39,586 nt of DNA from Deinococcales bacterium (GTDB taxonomy: Bacteria; Deinococcota; Deinococci; Deinococcales; JAAFIG01). The position numbers and the translations under genes are program-made. Within the stretch, counting starts at the first letter, position 1, and each line of letters begins with the position of its first letter. Under the pieces are notes generated by a model that was given only the letters and a program-made list of their open reading frames with translations, did not search any database and was not told where the DNA came from. This document shows positions 1 to 8,426 of this stretch, in pieces. The stretch is from assembly GCA_025359505.1 (NCBI GenBank), contig JANYHH010000103.1, positions 1 through 39,586 on the forward strand. Reading direction: 5' to 3'.

Positions 1-38
1 GACGGATAGCATTGAATTTGTTGAATCTCGAGAAGGAG

Positions 39-1460
39 TTACGTATTTCTAAGCGTCGTCAGCGGTTGAAAGCGTTGATGAGCGATGATTATTTGCGCTC
101 GTTGCTTGGACTGACGGCTTGACTTGGTGCGTTTGCCCTGGCTCAACGGCAGGGTCAGTGGTTGAGCGGTTTGACCTATTTGGTGACGCATTCCCTGAGC
201 GTCCCAGCGCGATACCCGCCCGCTCGAGTGCAGCTCGAAGCTGCTATGCCGCATCGTCGGGTGAGGGCGGGCGTCCGCACTGTTTCGGTCGGGCCCCAGC
301 GGGCCCGTGCAACCCCAAGACAAACTCCACTCCCCTCGAGCCTGCCCGTTGATCGTCAAATCGAAGCTGGTATACGCCGAACGCAGCAGCGCGTGGCTAT
401 CCGCATTCGGCGCGGAGAGCACAAAGGCTTCTCTGTGTGGTTGATCCCAACGGCGATTGGCGAGGTGAACCGTTCCCAGATCATCGTCTGACTTTGAGAA
501 CGCCAGCACGCGCAAGTGACCGTCGCTGGACACCTGCCCAGCCAAGGTTTGCCCCCAGATGCCCGCCGCCTCCGAAGGGTGCAGGGTATCGTGCCACAGC
601 GACCCACCCTGCTCGAGCCGCCACATTTCTGGCCTGTGCGCCTGCTCGAGATCAGCCGCGAAATGCGCCTGATAACTGCGGTTGGCCGCCACCGAACTGG
701 CGAAGGCGTGGACTTTGCCCCCAACCACGAACGCTGGGTAAAACTCGAGCAGCGGCGGGTGATGCGTTGCTGACTGTGGGCTGAGCAGCAGCGTTGGCGG
801 GCTGTACGGGCCCTCGGGGCTTAGCGCGGTCATGGCGCACAATGCCCACGTGCCGCCCAGGTTTTGCGGCGTGCTCATCATGCACAGCAGCAACCAATCG
901 CGCTCGCGGCGCAGCAGGGTCGGTGCGTAGCAGCGCTGGTAACGATCCAGTAACAGCGGTTGCTCGAGGTCGAGGTGCAGCGGCTCGGGGGCACGCTCGA
1001 AGGGCCCTTCGGGGCGCATCCCTCGAGCGTAGGCTAAACCACCGCTTCCGTTGTCCGGGGCAGCCCAGCCGTAGACCAAGTGGTAAACCCCGTTTTCAAA
1101 CACTAAACTAGGATCGACCGTCAGTCCAGCCACTCCCCCGACGGCATCAAAAGTATCGGGCGCACCAGCCAGCACCGTGCCCAGATCGCGCCACTCGCCG
1201 CTCGCGTCCTCGCGCAGCAAGCGGGTATCCCCCGGACTGCCCCAATAGCCACGCGGGTACTGCGACAGATACGCGTGCCAAAGCTGGCTCTGGGGATCTA
1301 AAAACAGAAAGCCGTTAACCGGCCACTCGAGCGGCGAAGATCCCTTGAAAAGCGGCAGCTCGGATTCGCGCTCGAAGGCGTCCCACGAGGGATCGCCGAT
1401 CACCGGATGGTGCAGCCAAGACTTGCGAGTAGCGCTCGAGGCTAGATTGTTGAGATTCAT
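39..1460 (-). CDS. GH43/GH32-like five-bladed beta-propeller protein
   Basis: A 473-residue protein without a visible signal peptide. Repeated propeller-blade motifs, such as DPSLVFENGVYHLVYGW near residue 115 and FLFLDPQSQLWHAYLS near residue 50, point to the GH43/GH32/GH68 superfamily, which acts on glycosidic bonds through three acidic residues. The substrate cannot be read from sequence. The ATG follows a GAGG at about 5 nt. It is the last gene of a minus-strand group behind the ABC importer and the GH43-like lipoprotein, so a role in processing the same imported sugar is likely. The last 35 or so residues are unusually basic and polar (GKRTKSSRQSKQR) and do not look like a propeller blade, which may mean a frameshifted or extended tail. 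Family assignment is fair; activity is unproven. Confidence 0.7.
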   Translation of the reverse strand: MNLNNLASSATRKSWLHHPVIGDPSWDAFERESELPLFKGSSPLEWPVNGFLFLDPQSQLWHAYLSQYPRGYWGSPGDTRLLREDASGEWRDLGTVLAGAPDTFDAVGGVAGLTVDPSLVFENGVYHLVYGWAAPDNGSGGLAYARGMRPEGPFERAPEPLHLDLEQPLLLDRYQRCYAPTLLRRERDWLLLCMMSTPQNLGGTWALCAMTALSPEGPYSPPTLLLSPQSATHHPPLLEFYPAFVVGGKVHAFASSVAANRSYQAHFAADLEQAHRPEMWRLEQGGSLWHDTLHPSEAAGIWGQTLAGQVSSDGHLRVLAFSKSDDDLGTVHLANRRWDQPHREAFVLSAPNADSHALLRSAYTSFDLTINGQARGEWSLSWGCTGPLGPDRNSADARPHPTMRHSSFELHSSGRVSRWDAQGMRHQIGQTAQPLTLPLSQGKRTKSSRQSKQRAQIIIAHQRFQPLTTLRNT

Positions 1461-1519
1461 ATGTACCTCGAGCTGGTTGAAAAAGACCTCATACCAGCGG
1501 TTTACGCGCCAGCGAGAAA

Positions 1520-3504
1520 TTATTGGAGCGACAAAGCGTCTACGAAAGTTGTGTTGTCCCCACTGCCGTCGGTCGCCTCGAGTTTTAGCGTGTGACTTCC
1601 CCCGCTCACGGCGAAGGTAGCCGTTGTAAAGCTGGAAAACGCGTCGCTCGAGGCGGTGATGAGTTCACCGACCTGCACACCGTCCACGCTGAACCTCAGG
1701 GGTTGCACCTGCCCGGAGCGCCTGGCCGCTTTCAGGCTGAGCGTGTAACTGCCTGCGTTCAGGCTGACCGTCTGAGTCATGCTGCCCAGTCCCGTGCTCG
1801 AGCCTTGGATCAAAGCGGTCTGCACGCCATCAGCGGTGGTGGCGGCTCCAAAGGCACTGCCATTGCGCTGAATTCCCGCCGGGCCCTGAAAGTTCCAATC
1901 AGCGCCCGATGGGCCGTATTCAAAACTGCTCACCGATGGGGTCTCGAGGCTCGTGTTGAGCAACGTCGAATTGCTTACGGATGCCGGTTGGATACTGATG
2001 TCGTCAACGAAACTCGTGTTGTCGCCACTGGTATCGGTCGCCTCGAGTTTCACGGTGTGACTTCCTCCGGTCACGGTGAAGGTGGCGCTCGAGTACAGCG
2101 CGAAAGAGTCGCTCTCAGGGGCGATTTCTGAGCCGACTTGCACACCGTCCACCGTGAACCTGAGTGGCTGAAGCTGCCCTGAGCGCTGCGCTGCCTTAAA
2201 TTGCAGGGTGTACGTGCCCGCGTTGAGGGTCACGGTTTGGGCGACGCTCCCCAGCCCAGTGCTCGAGCCTTGCAGCATCGCAGTCTGAACGCCTTCGGGG
2301 GCATTCGCGGCTCCGAATGGGCTGCCGTTGCGCTGAATCCCAGCAGGGCCGCCAAACGTCCACGCTGCCCCTGATGGCCCGTACTGGAAGTTCCCAGCGC
2401 CCAACGCAGGCGCTTCAAAACCAAGATTGCGGTCATCGGACGGGACTGAATCATTGACCAAATTGAGCACATTGAACGCCGTGGACCACGATCCCCAAAT
2501 GCTGCCATACGCATAGCCGACGACGTTGTTGGTTCGCTCGACGATGAAATGTCCGCTCGAGTCGCCGCTGATCCCCGCATTGTGGGCAGCGGGCTGAATG
2601 TTGCTTCGCAAGATTCCGGCTTTTGAATACGTCAAGCCATCGGCAGATTCCCAGAGTTGAATGTATGAAGCATTGGTGAAGCGGTTGGCGGTGCTGACCG
2701 CAATAAACTTACCCCACGCGGGCACGTATTTATGATCGGTCGAATCATCACTGGCGTCTGGTGCTTTACTCATCGCGACGCCTCGGTAGCTCAGCGACCC
2801 AGGCCAGTTGGGGTTGCCACTGAATGCCGTGGACAGGCGCGTTTCGTTGATCCTCGCACCCTGGGCGTTTCGGCAATAACACGAGTAGTACAGATAAATC
2901 ACGCCGTCTTTCAACACAAAACTGGGTTCGCCCACACCGTAAACGTCGTTGGGGCCTTCATAAGCGATGATCGGTTGGGGATTCCCGCCCCAGCCGGAAC
3001 CGTTCCATTTTTCAAAAGGCCCACCTGGCTGTGTAGACCGAGCCACGTACACCTGATTTTGCGTCCCGTCATAATTCTCCGTCGAGGTGTACCCTAGGTA
3101 ATAATAACCATCCGCTTTGAACACGCCAGGGTCGCAGTTGGAGTACACGTCTCGAGATCCCGGAGTGGGTTGTGACGCGATGCTTTCCGGGCCCCAGGTG
3201 CGACCCCCGTCCGCGGAGCGCTTGTATCCGATGACATCCCAGACAATGCCTGTACCCGGGGCGCACGTCCACATGTCCAAAGTACCGTCATCGTTGTAAT
3301 CAGCGAGGGGCCGTACCGGTAGGCGTAAGCCGCCCCATTTGAGTCATAGACGTTAAGAGGAGTTCCGACGCTTCCGCTGACGCTGGTCGTAGACAACGCG
3401 CTGACCCTTGGTTTTGCGGCGGCGGCCGGTGGGGGCGTGATCGAGCCGCACCCGGCAAGCGTGATGCCGACGATCCAAATGGCGAGATTCCAATACTGTT
3501 TCAT
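1520..3504 (-). pseudogene. GH43-like lipoprotein with two C-terminal modules, frameshifted
   Basis: The start at 3504 has an AAGGAG box 5 nt upstream and encodes a lipoprotein signal (LAGC, Cys19). The reading frame breaks at a GGGG run at 3307-3310 (CCCC on the coding strand). One extra C would join the N-terminal part, ending at YRYGP, to LADYNDDGTLDMW and the remaining propeller (DPGVFKADGYYYLGY; GVGEPSFVLKDGVIYLYYS). Downstream lie two copies of a module of about 140 residues, each starting near FEYGPSGA/FQYGPSGA and ending SGDNT(S/T)FVD, probably beta-sandwich carbohydrate-binding domains. The rest of the gene is intact, so this is either a recent mutation, phase variation or a sequencing error. 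If whole it would be a surface-anchored glycosidase feeding the adjacent importer. Typing as a pseudogene rests only on the single-base shift. Confidence 0.75.
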
Positions 3505-3674
3505 ACTGACTCCTTATTGCAGAACTTTTAATCGCTCGAGGGTTACTCGAGGCTTGCATCAAAGTCATAACGTTCGTTTGACATGGCTGACCTCGAGCCA
3601 AGGCTTGGGGAACGGCTCAGCGTTGTTTACAGCTCGAGCCAACGCGAGAACAGGTTTCATTGTGCGTAAAAATT

Positions 3675-4544
3675 TCAGCCTTTGACCGAACCGGCGGTGA
3701 TTCCAGCGATGATCTGGCGTTGCAGGAAAAAGAAGAACACTAACAGCGGCAACGAACCCAGCACCGCCGCTGGAAACAGCGTGGTTGGGCTGAAGCCGTA
3801 ATACCCCAGAAACGAGTAGACGTTGACCATGATTGTCCTCGAGTTTGCATCGAACAAGAACACCAGTGGCAGCAGAAAGTCGTTCCAGATGGACAGCGTG
3901 ATGAACATCATGACCGTGCCGATCACCGGGCGCAGCAGCGGCAATACGATGTACCAAAACACCGTGATCGGCGTGCAGCCGTCGATCAGTCCCGCTTCCT
4001 CGAGTTCCTTGGGCAAGTTGCGGATGAAGCTGGTGAAGAAGAACACCGCGAACGGGATGTTGAAGGCGATGTAAATCAGGATCAGCCCGGCGTAGGTGTT
4101 CAGCAGTCCGACGGAGCGCATCAGGCTGTAGAGCGGGATAATCACGACGAAACTGGGAATCATCAGCCCGAAACTAAAATACTGATACGCGACGCTCGAC
4201 CAGCGCGTTTGCACTCGAGCCAATGGGTACGCGGCCAGCGCCGAGACGAGCACGATACCGATGCTCGAGACGGCGGTGATGAAGATTGTGTTGAAGACAG
4301 CCCGCAGGTAGTTCATGCGGTTGAAAACATCAATGTAATTCTCAAAGCTCAGGCTGCGCGGTAAGCCGAGCGGGTTGACGGCGATCTCGAGACTCGATTT
4401 GACCGAGGTCAGCAGCATGTACCCGACGGGCAATAGGTAAATGACCGTGACCAGAATCAATCCAAAGGCACTCAGCAGCGTCGCCCACGGGATCGGGCGG
4501 CGGCGCGGTGCGGCTCGAGTGAGCGGTGATTGAACGGCGTTCAC
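3675..4544 (-). CDS. Sugar ABC importer permease (MalG type, CUT1)
   Basis: A 289-residue inner-membrane permease with about six hydrophobic segments. The cytoplasmic EAA loop reads ELEEAGLIDGCTPITVFWYI before LPLLRP, and the C-terminus ends in the QRQIIAGITAGSVKG signature typical of MalG-like subunits. It would form a heterodimer with the adjacent permease. The start is GTG at 4544, overlapping the TGA of the upstream permease by four bases (GTGA), which suggests translational coupling. It is clearly similar to the island permease at 32252-33118. No ATP-binding subunit is present in the operon or elsewhere in the window. Confidence 0.95.
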   Translation of the reverse strand: MNAVQSPLTRAAPRRRPIPWATLLSAFGLILVTVIYLLPVGYMLLTSVKSSLEIAVNPLGLPRSLSFENYIDVFNRMNYLRAVFNTIFITAVSSIGIVLVSALAAYPLARVQTRWSSVAYQYFSFGLMIPSFVVIIPLYSLMRSVGLLNTYAGLILIYIAFNIPFAVFFFTSFIRNLPKELEEAGLIDGCTPITVFWYIVLPLLRPVIGTVMMFITLSIWNDFLLPLVFLFDANSRTIMVNVYSFLGYYGFSPTTLFPAAVLGSLPLLVFFFFLQRQIIAGITAGSVKG

Positions 4545-5419
4545 GTGTTCAGCTCGCGCTTTCTGAGGTACGAGTTCTGCACGAGTGTCAACGACAAAAT
4601 AATCAGCAGTAGCGCGACGGTCAGCGCCGAGCCGTAGCCGTAATTGCTCTGACCGAAGGCTTGATTGAAGATTTCCATGTTCAGCACTTTGGTTGCGTCG
4701 CCCGGCCCGCCGCGCGTCATCACGTACGGCAGTTCAAACACGCGTAATCCGCCGATCAGCGTTAGCGCGGTATTGATCGTCAGGGCGGGCGCGAGCAGCG
4801 GGAATTCGATGTACCAAAAGCGCTGCCAACCGCTCGCCCCCTCGAGCGTCGCGCTTTCCAACAGTTCGCTGGGGATCGATAGGTAATTAGCCAGAAAAAT
4901 CGCGGCGCTGTGACCGGCAAACATCCAGATGTTGACGAGCGCCACGGCGGGCAGTGCAAGGCCCGGCTCACCGAGCCACGAGCGCGTCCATAACTCGAGA
5001 CCGAGGCTGGTCAGCAGCAGGTTGAGTCCGCCAGAAAGCGGGTTGTAAATGAACGACCAGACGAAGCCGACGATAATCAAGGAGAGCATTCCCGGCGTGA
5101 ACAGTGCGACTCGAGCCGCGTCTCGCAAGCGCGGTAGCTTGCCCATCCACAGCGCCAAGCCCAGACCGATCACGGTTTGCCCAGCGGTCACGAGCGCCGC
5201 GTAGATCAGCGTCGTCATCAGCGGCTTCAAGAACCCGCTGACATCGCGCACCATCCGCTCGTAGTTGGTGAGGCCAATGAACTCCGCGCCACGCGCCGAC
5301 CCGGTGCTGTTCGTGAAGCTCAAGTACAGCCCGTTCAACGTCGGGTAGACCACGATCAGGCTGTACAGCAGTAAAGCTGGCATGAGGAACAGCAGGGCAG
5401 TCTGGGAACGCATTCGCAT
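4541..5419 (-). CDS. Sugar ABC importer permease (MalF type, CUT1)
   Basis: A permease of about 292 residues with six predicted membrane segments. The EAA-like loop ELLESATLEGASGWQRFWYI is followed by EFPLLAP, and the C-terminus ends LRKRELNT. The frame is open to 5473, but the ATG at 5419 (MRMRSQTALL) is preceded by GAGAGG at about 7 nt and starts directly before the first membrane segment, so it is preferred. It lies between the binding protein and the MalG-type gene. It is a recognisable paralogue of the permease at 33115-33987, sharing PRxRxxARVALFTP, ESATLEGA and the LRKRExN tail, which points to duplication or exchange between the two transporter operons. Confidence 0.95.
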   Translation of the reverse strand: MRMRSQTALLFLMPALLLYSLIVVYPTLNGLYLSFTNSTGSARGAEFIGLTNYERMVRDVSGFLKPLMTTLIYAALVTAGQTVIGLGLALWMGKLPRLRDAARVALFTPGMLSLIIVGFVWSFIYNPLSGGLNLLLTSLGLELWTRSWLGEPGLALPAVALVNIWMFAGHSAAIFLANYLSIPSELLESATLEGASGWQRFWYIEFPLLAPALTINTALTLIGGLRVFELPYVMTRGGPGDATKVLNMEIFNQAFGQSNYGYGSALTVALLLIILSLTLVQNSYLRKRELNT

Positions 5420-5482
5420 ATCAACCTCTCGAGCGGAACACAGGGACGCGAAGCTCGAGCCTCGCGTCCCCATTGCACGGCT

Positions 5483-6721
5483 TTACTTCTTGCGCTGAAC
5501 CTCGAAGGCTTTATCGAAGTTTTGCAATGCGGCGCTCTCGGTCATGTTGTCCGCGAAGTACTTGCCGAGCATATCCATCCACGGGGTCTGCGTATCGCCG
5601 GGCCAGCTCTGGAACGGAAAGGTCGCGCTGCGACCCTCGGTAATGGCGTCGACGATCGGATCCATTTCACTCGCCAGATCGGACTTGACAGTCTTCAAGG
5701 AGCTAATCAAGTTGGCGCTCGAGGCGTACTTCTTGTAGTTCTCGGGGCGGGCGAGGAAGGCGACGTATTTCTTGGCGGCGTCTTTGTTCTTGCTGCTGGC
5801 GCTGACCATCACCGATGCGTTGGCGATGCTCGAGGCCCACGGCTTTGTGCCCGTTGGGTTGCCGGGGTACGGAATCAAAGCGAATTTGAGGTTCGGGTTG
5901 GACTTCTTGAATTCCGGGATGATCCACGAGCCAAACGGAATGAAGGCGACGCGTCCAGCCAGAAACTCGTTTTTCACTTCGTCGTAACCGCCTAAGCCGA
6001 GCGCGATTTTCATGTCGTAGAAACCTTGCAGGTCGCGCATCGATTTCAGCACGCCGCGCCACGCGGCGCTGTTGATCTTTGTCTTGCCAGCGATTAAATT
6101 GGCGTCAGCCTCGTCATCGACGCGGTAGATGTTGTTGGCGGCGATCATACTGCTCCAGACCAACGAACTCCACGAGTCTTTGAAGCCCACGACCAGCGGG
6201 CGAATGTTGGCGGCTTGCAGCTTCGTCATCGCAGCGCGGAGTTCGGGCAGAGTCGTCGGAATCTTAGCGTTGGCTTTGGCGAGCAAATCCAAGTTGACCA
6301 TGAACCCTAAGCCGTCACCGCCGACTGGGAATTGGTAGACCTTGCCGCCGATGGTCGAGAGTTTTTTGGAAGCGGCGTTCAGCGACGCGACCCAAGGCTC
6401 AGCGCTTAAATCCTCAATGTAGCCAGCTTTTTGCCAGATCGTCATTTCCTGACGGGCGTGACCGCCGAACACATCGGGCGCGTCTCCACCAGCTAAACGA
6501 GCGTTGATGGCCGTGCCGTATTGCGGGTCGGGCACGATCTCGAAATTCAGTTTGATGCCGGGATTTTCCTTTTCAAACGCGGCGTTCAACTCTTTGATGC
6601 TGTCCGGCGCGGTCAACGTGAAAACCTTCAGCGTGATCTGTGACCCTTGAGCGGCGACCAGTGTCGCGCCGGTCGCAGCGAGCAGTCCAAAAGCGAGGGC
6701 GAGCTTGAGATTCATTTTCAT
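5483..6721 (-). CDS. Extracytoplasmic sugar-binding protein of ABC importer
   Basis: A 412-residue family 1 solute-binding protein. The N-terminus MKMNLKLALAFGLLAATG is a signal peptide with a type I site after VAA (residue 24). There is no lipobox, so the protein is probably free in a periplasm. The mature part has the usual ELNAAFEKENPGIKLNFEIVP and GDAPDVFGG motifs. An AGGAGG lies about 9 nt before the ATG. The gene sits directly downstream of the lacI-type gene (gap 104 bp) and upstream of both permeases, so it is probably controlled by that repressor. The sugar bound is unknown; the neighbouring glycosidases suggest a plant or algal oligosaccharide. Confidence 0.95.
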   Translation of the reverse strand: MKMNLKLALAFGLLAATGATLVAAQGSQITLKVFTLTAPDSIKELNAAFEKENPGIKLNFEIVPDPQYGTAINARLAGGDAPDVFGGHARQEMTIWQKAGYIEDLSAEPWVASLNAASKKLSTIGGKVYQFPVGGDGLGFMVNLDLLAKANAKIPTTLPELRAAMTKLQAANIRPLVVGFKDSWSSLVWSSMIAANNIYRVDDEADANLIAGKTKINSAAWRGVLKSMRDLQGFYDMKIALGLGGYDEVKNEFLAGRVAFIPFGSWIIPEFKKSNPNLKFALIPYPGNPTGTKPWASSIANASVMVSASSKNKDAAKKYVAFLARPENYKKYASSANLISSLKTVKSDLASEMDPIVDAITEGRSATFPFQSWPGDTQTPWMDMLGKYFADNMTESAALQNFDKAFEVQRKK

Positions 6722-6825
6722 AAGGTGTTCCTCCTACAGCGTGACCAGACGAGCGGACGAATGAACGCGGGCAGTGATGGGTCGCTGGCTCGAGCTTGCG
6801 GCCTTCAAACTCGAGCGAGGAAGAT

Positions 6826-7848
6826 TCAAGTGGAGCCGCGAACGATCAGTTCAATCGGAATCTCGAGGCGTTCCTGTCCGGGTAAGAGCGTGCCTTCGAT
6901 GCGGCGGATCAGCAGTTCAGCGGCGCGGAAGCCCATTTCATGCACCGGAAAGTGGGCGGTGGTCAGCATCGGGTCAGTGGCGATGGCAAATTCGGAGTCG
7001 TTGAAGCCCGTTACGGCAATGTCGTGAGGGACGCGCAGACCGTGGGCTTGAATCGCATGTACCGCGCCGACCGCGAGGCGATCCGTGGCGCAAACGACAG
7101 CGTCGGGAGGCATTCCCTCGAGCGGTTTCTCGAGTAGCTGCCGCATGGCGTCGCGTCCGCCTTGAATGCTGAAATCAGAGTTGACAATCAAATTCGGCTC
7201 GGCGGTGACGCCCGCGTTGCGGCAACCTTCGGTGAAACCCGTGTAGCGCTCTACGTTGTGCAAGACGTTGAGCTGAGCGACGGGCGGGCCGCCGATGAAG
7301 GCGATGCGCTTGCGCCCCCGAGCGGCGACGTGAGCCACGGCGGCCACAATGCCGCTGCGGTATGACGCGAAGATCGTCGGCACGCCCGGCGGGGCGCTGG
7401 GTTGGTCGAACAGCACGAAGGGTTGCGTCCACAGCATCAGCTCCTCGAGCGCGGGGCCGGGCGGCATCGCGCTGATGATCGCGCCGTCAATCCGACCTTG
7501 GCGCAGGGCGCGTTTCAGTTTTGAAAAATCTTTCAGCGCCGATTCGATCACGAGGTTGTACCCGTGCGCTCCGAACGCCTCGAGCATCCCAGCCAAATTG
7601 ACGCCGACCGCTTCGTCGGTGAAATGAAGCGGGTCGCTGACGACGTAGGTCACGCTCATGGACTTGGCGAGCTTCATGGAACGCGCCGCATGGTTGGGTT
7701 CAAAGTCCAGCAAGCGCATCGCCTCGAGCACCGATTGCCGCGTGTTAGGCGCGACTTTGGCGCTGTCGTTCACGACTGACGAGACGGTGAAGACCGAGAC
7801 TCCGGCTTTCAACGCGACTTCTTTCATGGTGATGCGTCTGGCGGTCAC
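6826..7848 (-). CDS. LacI/GalR-family transcriptional regulator
   Basis: A 340-residue repressor. The N-terminal helix-turn-helix (TMKEVALKAGVSVFTVSSVV, residues about 7-27) is followed by a LacI hinge with the signature DFEPNHAARSMK, then a periplasmic-binding-protein-like ligand domain (FIGGPPVAQLN; AVTGFNDSEFAIATDP; C-terminal IELIVRGST). The start is GTG at 7848 with AGAGG upstream. The inner ATG at MKEVA would remove only seven residues. The gene heads the minus-strand importer operon and is divergent from the GH106-like gene at 8427. The two TAAACG palindromes in the intervening region are good candidates for its operators, with an imported sugar as the inducer (inference). Confidence 0.95.
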   Translation of the reverse strand: MTARRITMKEVALKAGVSVFTVSSVVNDSAKVAPNTRQSVLEAMRLLDFEPNHAARSMKLAKSMSVTYVVSDPLHFTDEAVGVNLAGMLEAFGAHGYNLVIESALKDFSKLKRALRQGRIDGAIISAMPPGPALEELMLWTQPFVLFDQPSAPPGVPTIFASYRSGIVAAVAHVAARGRKRIAFIGGPPVAQLNVLHNVERYTGFTEGCRNAGVTAEPNLIVNSDFSIQGGRDAMRQLLEKPLEGMPPDAVVCATDRLAVGAVHAIQAHGLRVPHDIAVTGFNDSEFAIATDPMLTTAHFPVHEMGFRAAELLIRRIEGTLLPGQERLEIPIELIVRGST

Positions 7849-7863
7849 TGGGGTTCCTCTCTG

Positions 7864-7968
7864 GGCAGTTCAACTCGAGGCAGTTCAATTCGGGGCAGTG
7901 CGATTCAGGGCAGTGCGATTCGGGTCAGTTCAGCTCTGAGCAGTTTAATTCTGGGCGATTCAGCGAGA
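7864..7968. repeat. 15-bp tandem repeat, about 6-7 copies
   Basis: Units begin at 7864, 7879, 7894, 7909, 7924, 7939 and 7954, exactly 15 bp apart, with consensus GGCAGTTCGATTCGG and increasing divergence to the right (GGCAGT, GTCAGT, AGCAGT, GGCGAT). The array sits 16 bp upstream of the lacI-type start codon on its transcribed side, so it would lie in that gene's leader or promoter. The period of 15 keeps a reading frame open (AVQFG-like pentads on the plus strand), but no gene is evident there. Confidence 0.85.
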
Positions 7969-7995
7969 TTACCCAGAATTCACGAATCTCGAGCA

Positions 7996-8005
7996 TAAAC
8001 GTTTA
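7996..8005. promoter_or_regulatory. Putative LacI-family operator O1
   Basis: TAAACGTTTA is a perfect 10-bp palindrome with the central CpG usual in LacI/GalR operators. Its centre lies 63 bp (six helical turns of 10.5 bp) from the centre of the second palindrome. It lies close to a weak leftward promoter candidate (TTTACA, then TATGCT) for the lacI operon. Assignment to the adjacent LacI-type protein is inferred from position. Confidence 0.55.
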
Positions 8006-8052
8006 GTGCGCTGTAAAAGCGCGAGTAATTGCCGCTTTCGCGGAAAAATCTA

Positions 8053-8081
8053 TTGACCTAAACGATTAGATGCACTAGTAT
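8053..8081 (+). promoter_or_regulatory. Sigma-70-type promoter for the GH106-like gene
   Basis: TTGACC at 8053-8058 and TAGTAT at 8076-8081 are separated by exactly 17 bp. The promoter points toward the gene at 8427. The second LacI-type palindrome begins on the last base of the -35 box and fills the spacer, an arrangement in which repressor binding would block RNA polymerase. Confidence 0.7.
8058..8069. promoter_or_regulatory. Putative LacI-family operator O2
   Basis: CTAAACGATTAG is a 12-bp palindrome with one mismatched pair, sharing the TAAACG half-site with O1. It overlaps the -35 box and spacer of the rightward promoter. The spacing to O1 would suit DNA looping by a tetrameric repressor. 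Confidence 0.55.
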
Positions 8082-8426
8082 CCGCTCGAAACTACAATTT
8101 GTCAAGACAGTGATTCGCCTCAAAACCGCCCTTGATCGTCACGCGCTCATCACACCCAAACTGAGGACTTTCAAACCCCATGAACGAATTCTTACCCGTA
8201 AAAGCTGCGGCCCCTCATCCAACATCGACCCGTCTGACATCAACCGAGCTGCGTCGCAAGGTGAGTACCAGATTCGAGTCTCGAGCCGTTGCGAATCGCT
8301 TAAAGCAAACCTCACCGCCTCGATGAAACCGCTCGAGCCAACGTCTGAAACGCAACATCTCGCAGCGCTCGAGATCAGCACCATCAACTCAGCAATCAAC
8401 AGCTCAATCGCTGTTCAAGGAGCACG

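Larger units (their letters stand above)
7849..8426. other. Divergent control region without a gene
   Basis: This 578-bp stretch separates the lacI-type gene from the GH106-like gene. It holds, from left to right, the 15-bp tandem repeat, two LacI-type palindromes, one strong rightward promoter and then about 345 bp of untranslated leader ending in AAGGAGCACG before the ATG at 8427. Open frames here (for example on the plus strand at 8110-8430) lack family signatures and look accidental. The long leader has no riboswitch or attenuator that I could recognise. Confidence 0.6.

Noticed and set aside
39..150. Frameshift at the C-terminus of the first propeller protein
   Set aside because: The tail is odd and basic, but no alternative frame gives a clearly better family-like ending.
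7658..7939. Plus-strand frame ending in AVQFG-like pentads
   Set aside because: The pentads come from the 15-bp DNA repeat read in frame; the rest overlaps the lacI-type gene in antisense and has no start signal.
7864..7968. Possible CRISPR array
   Set aside because: Units are 15 bp, directly adjacent and without spacers.
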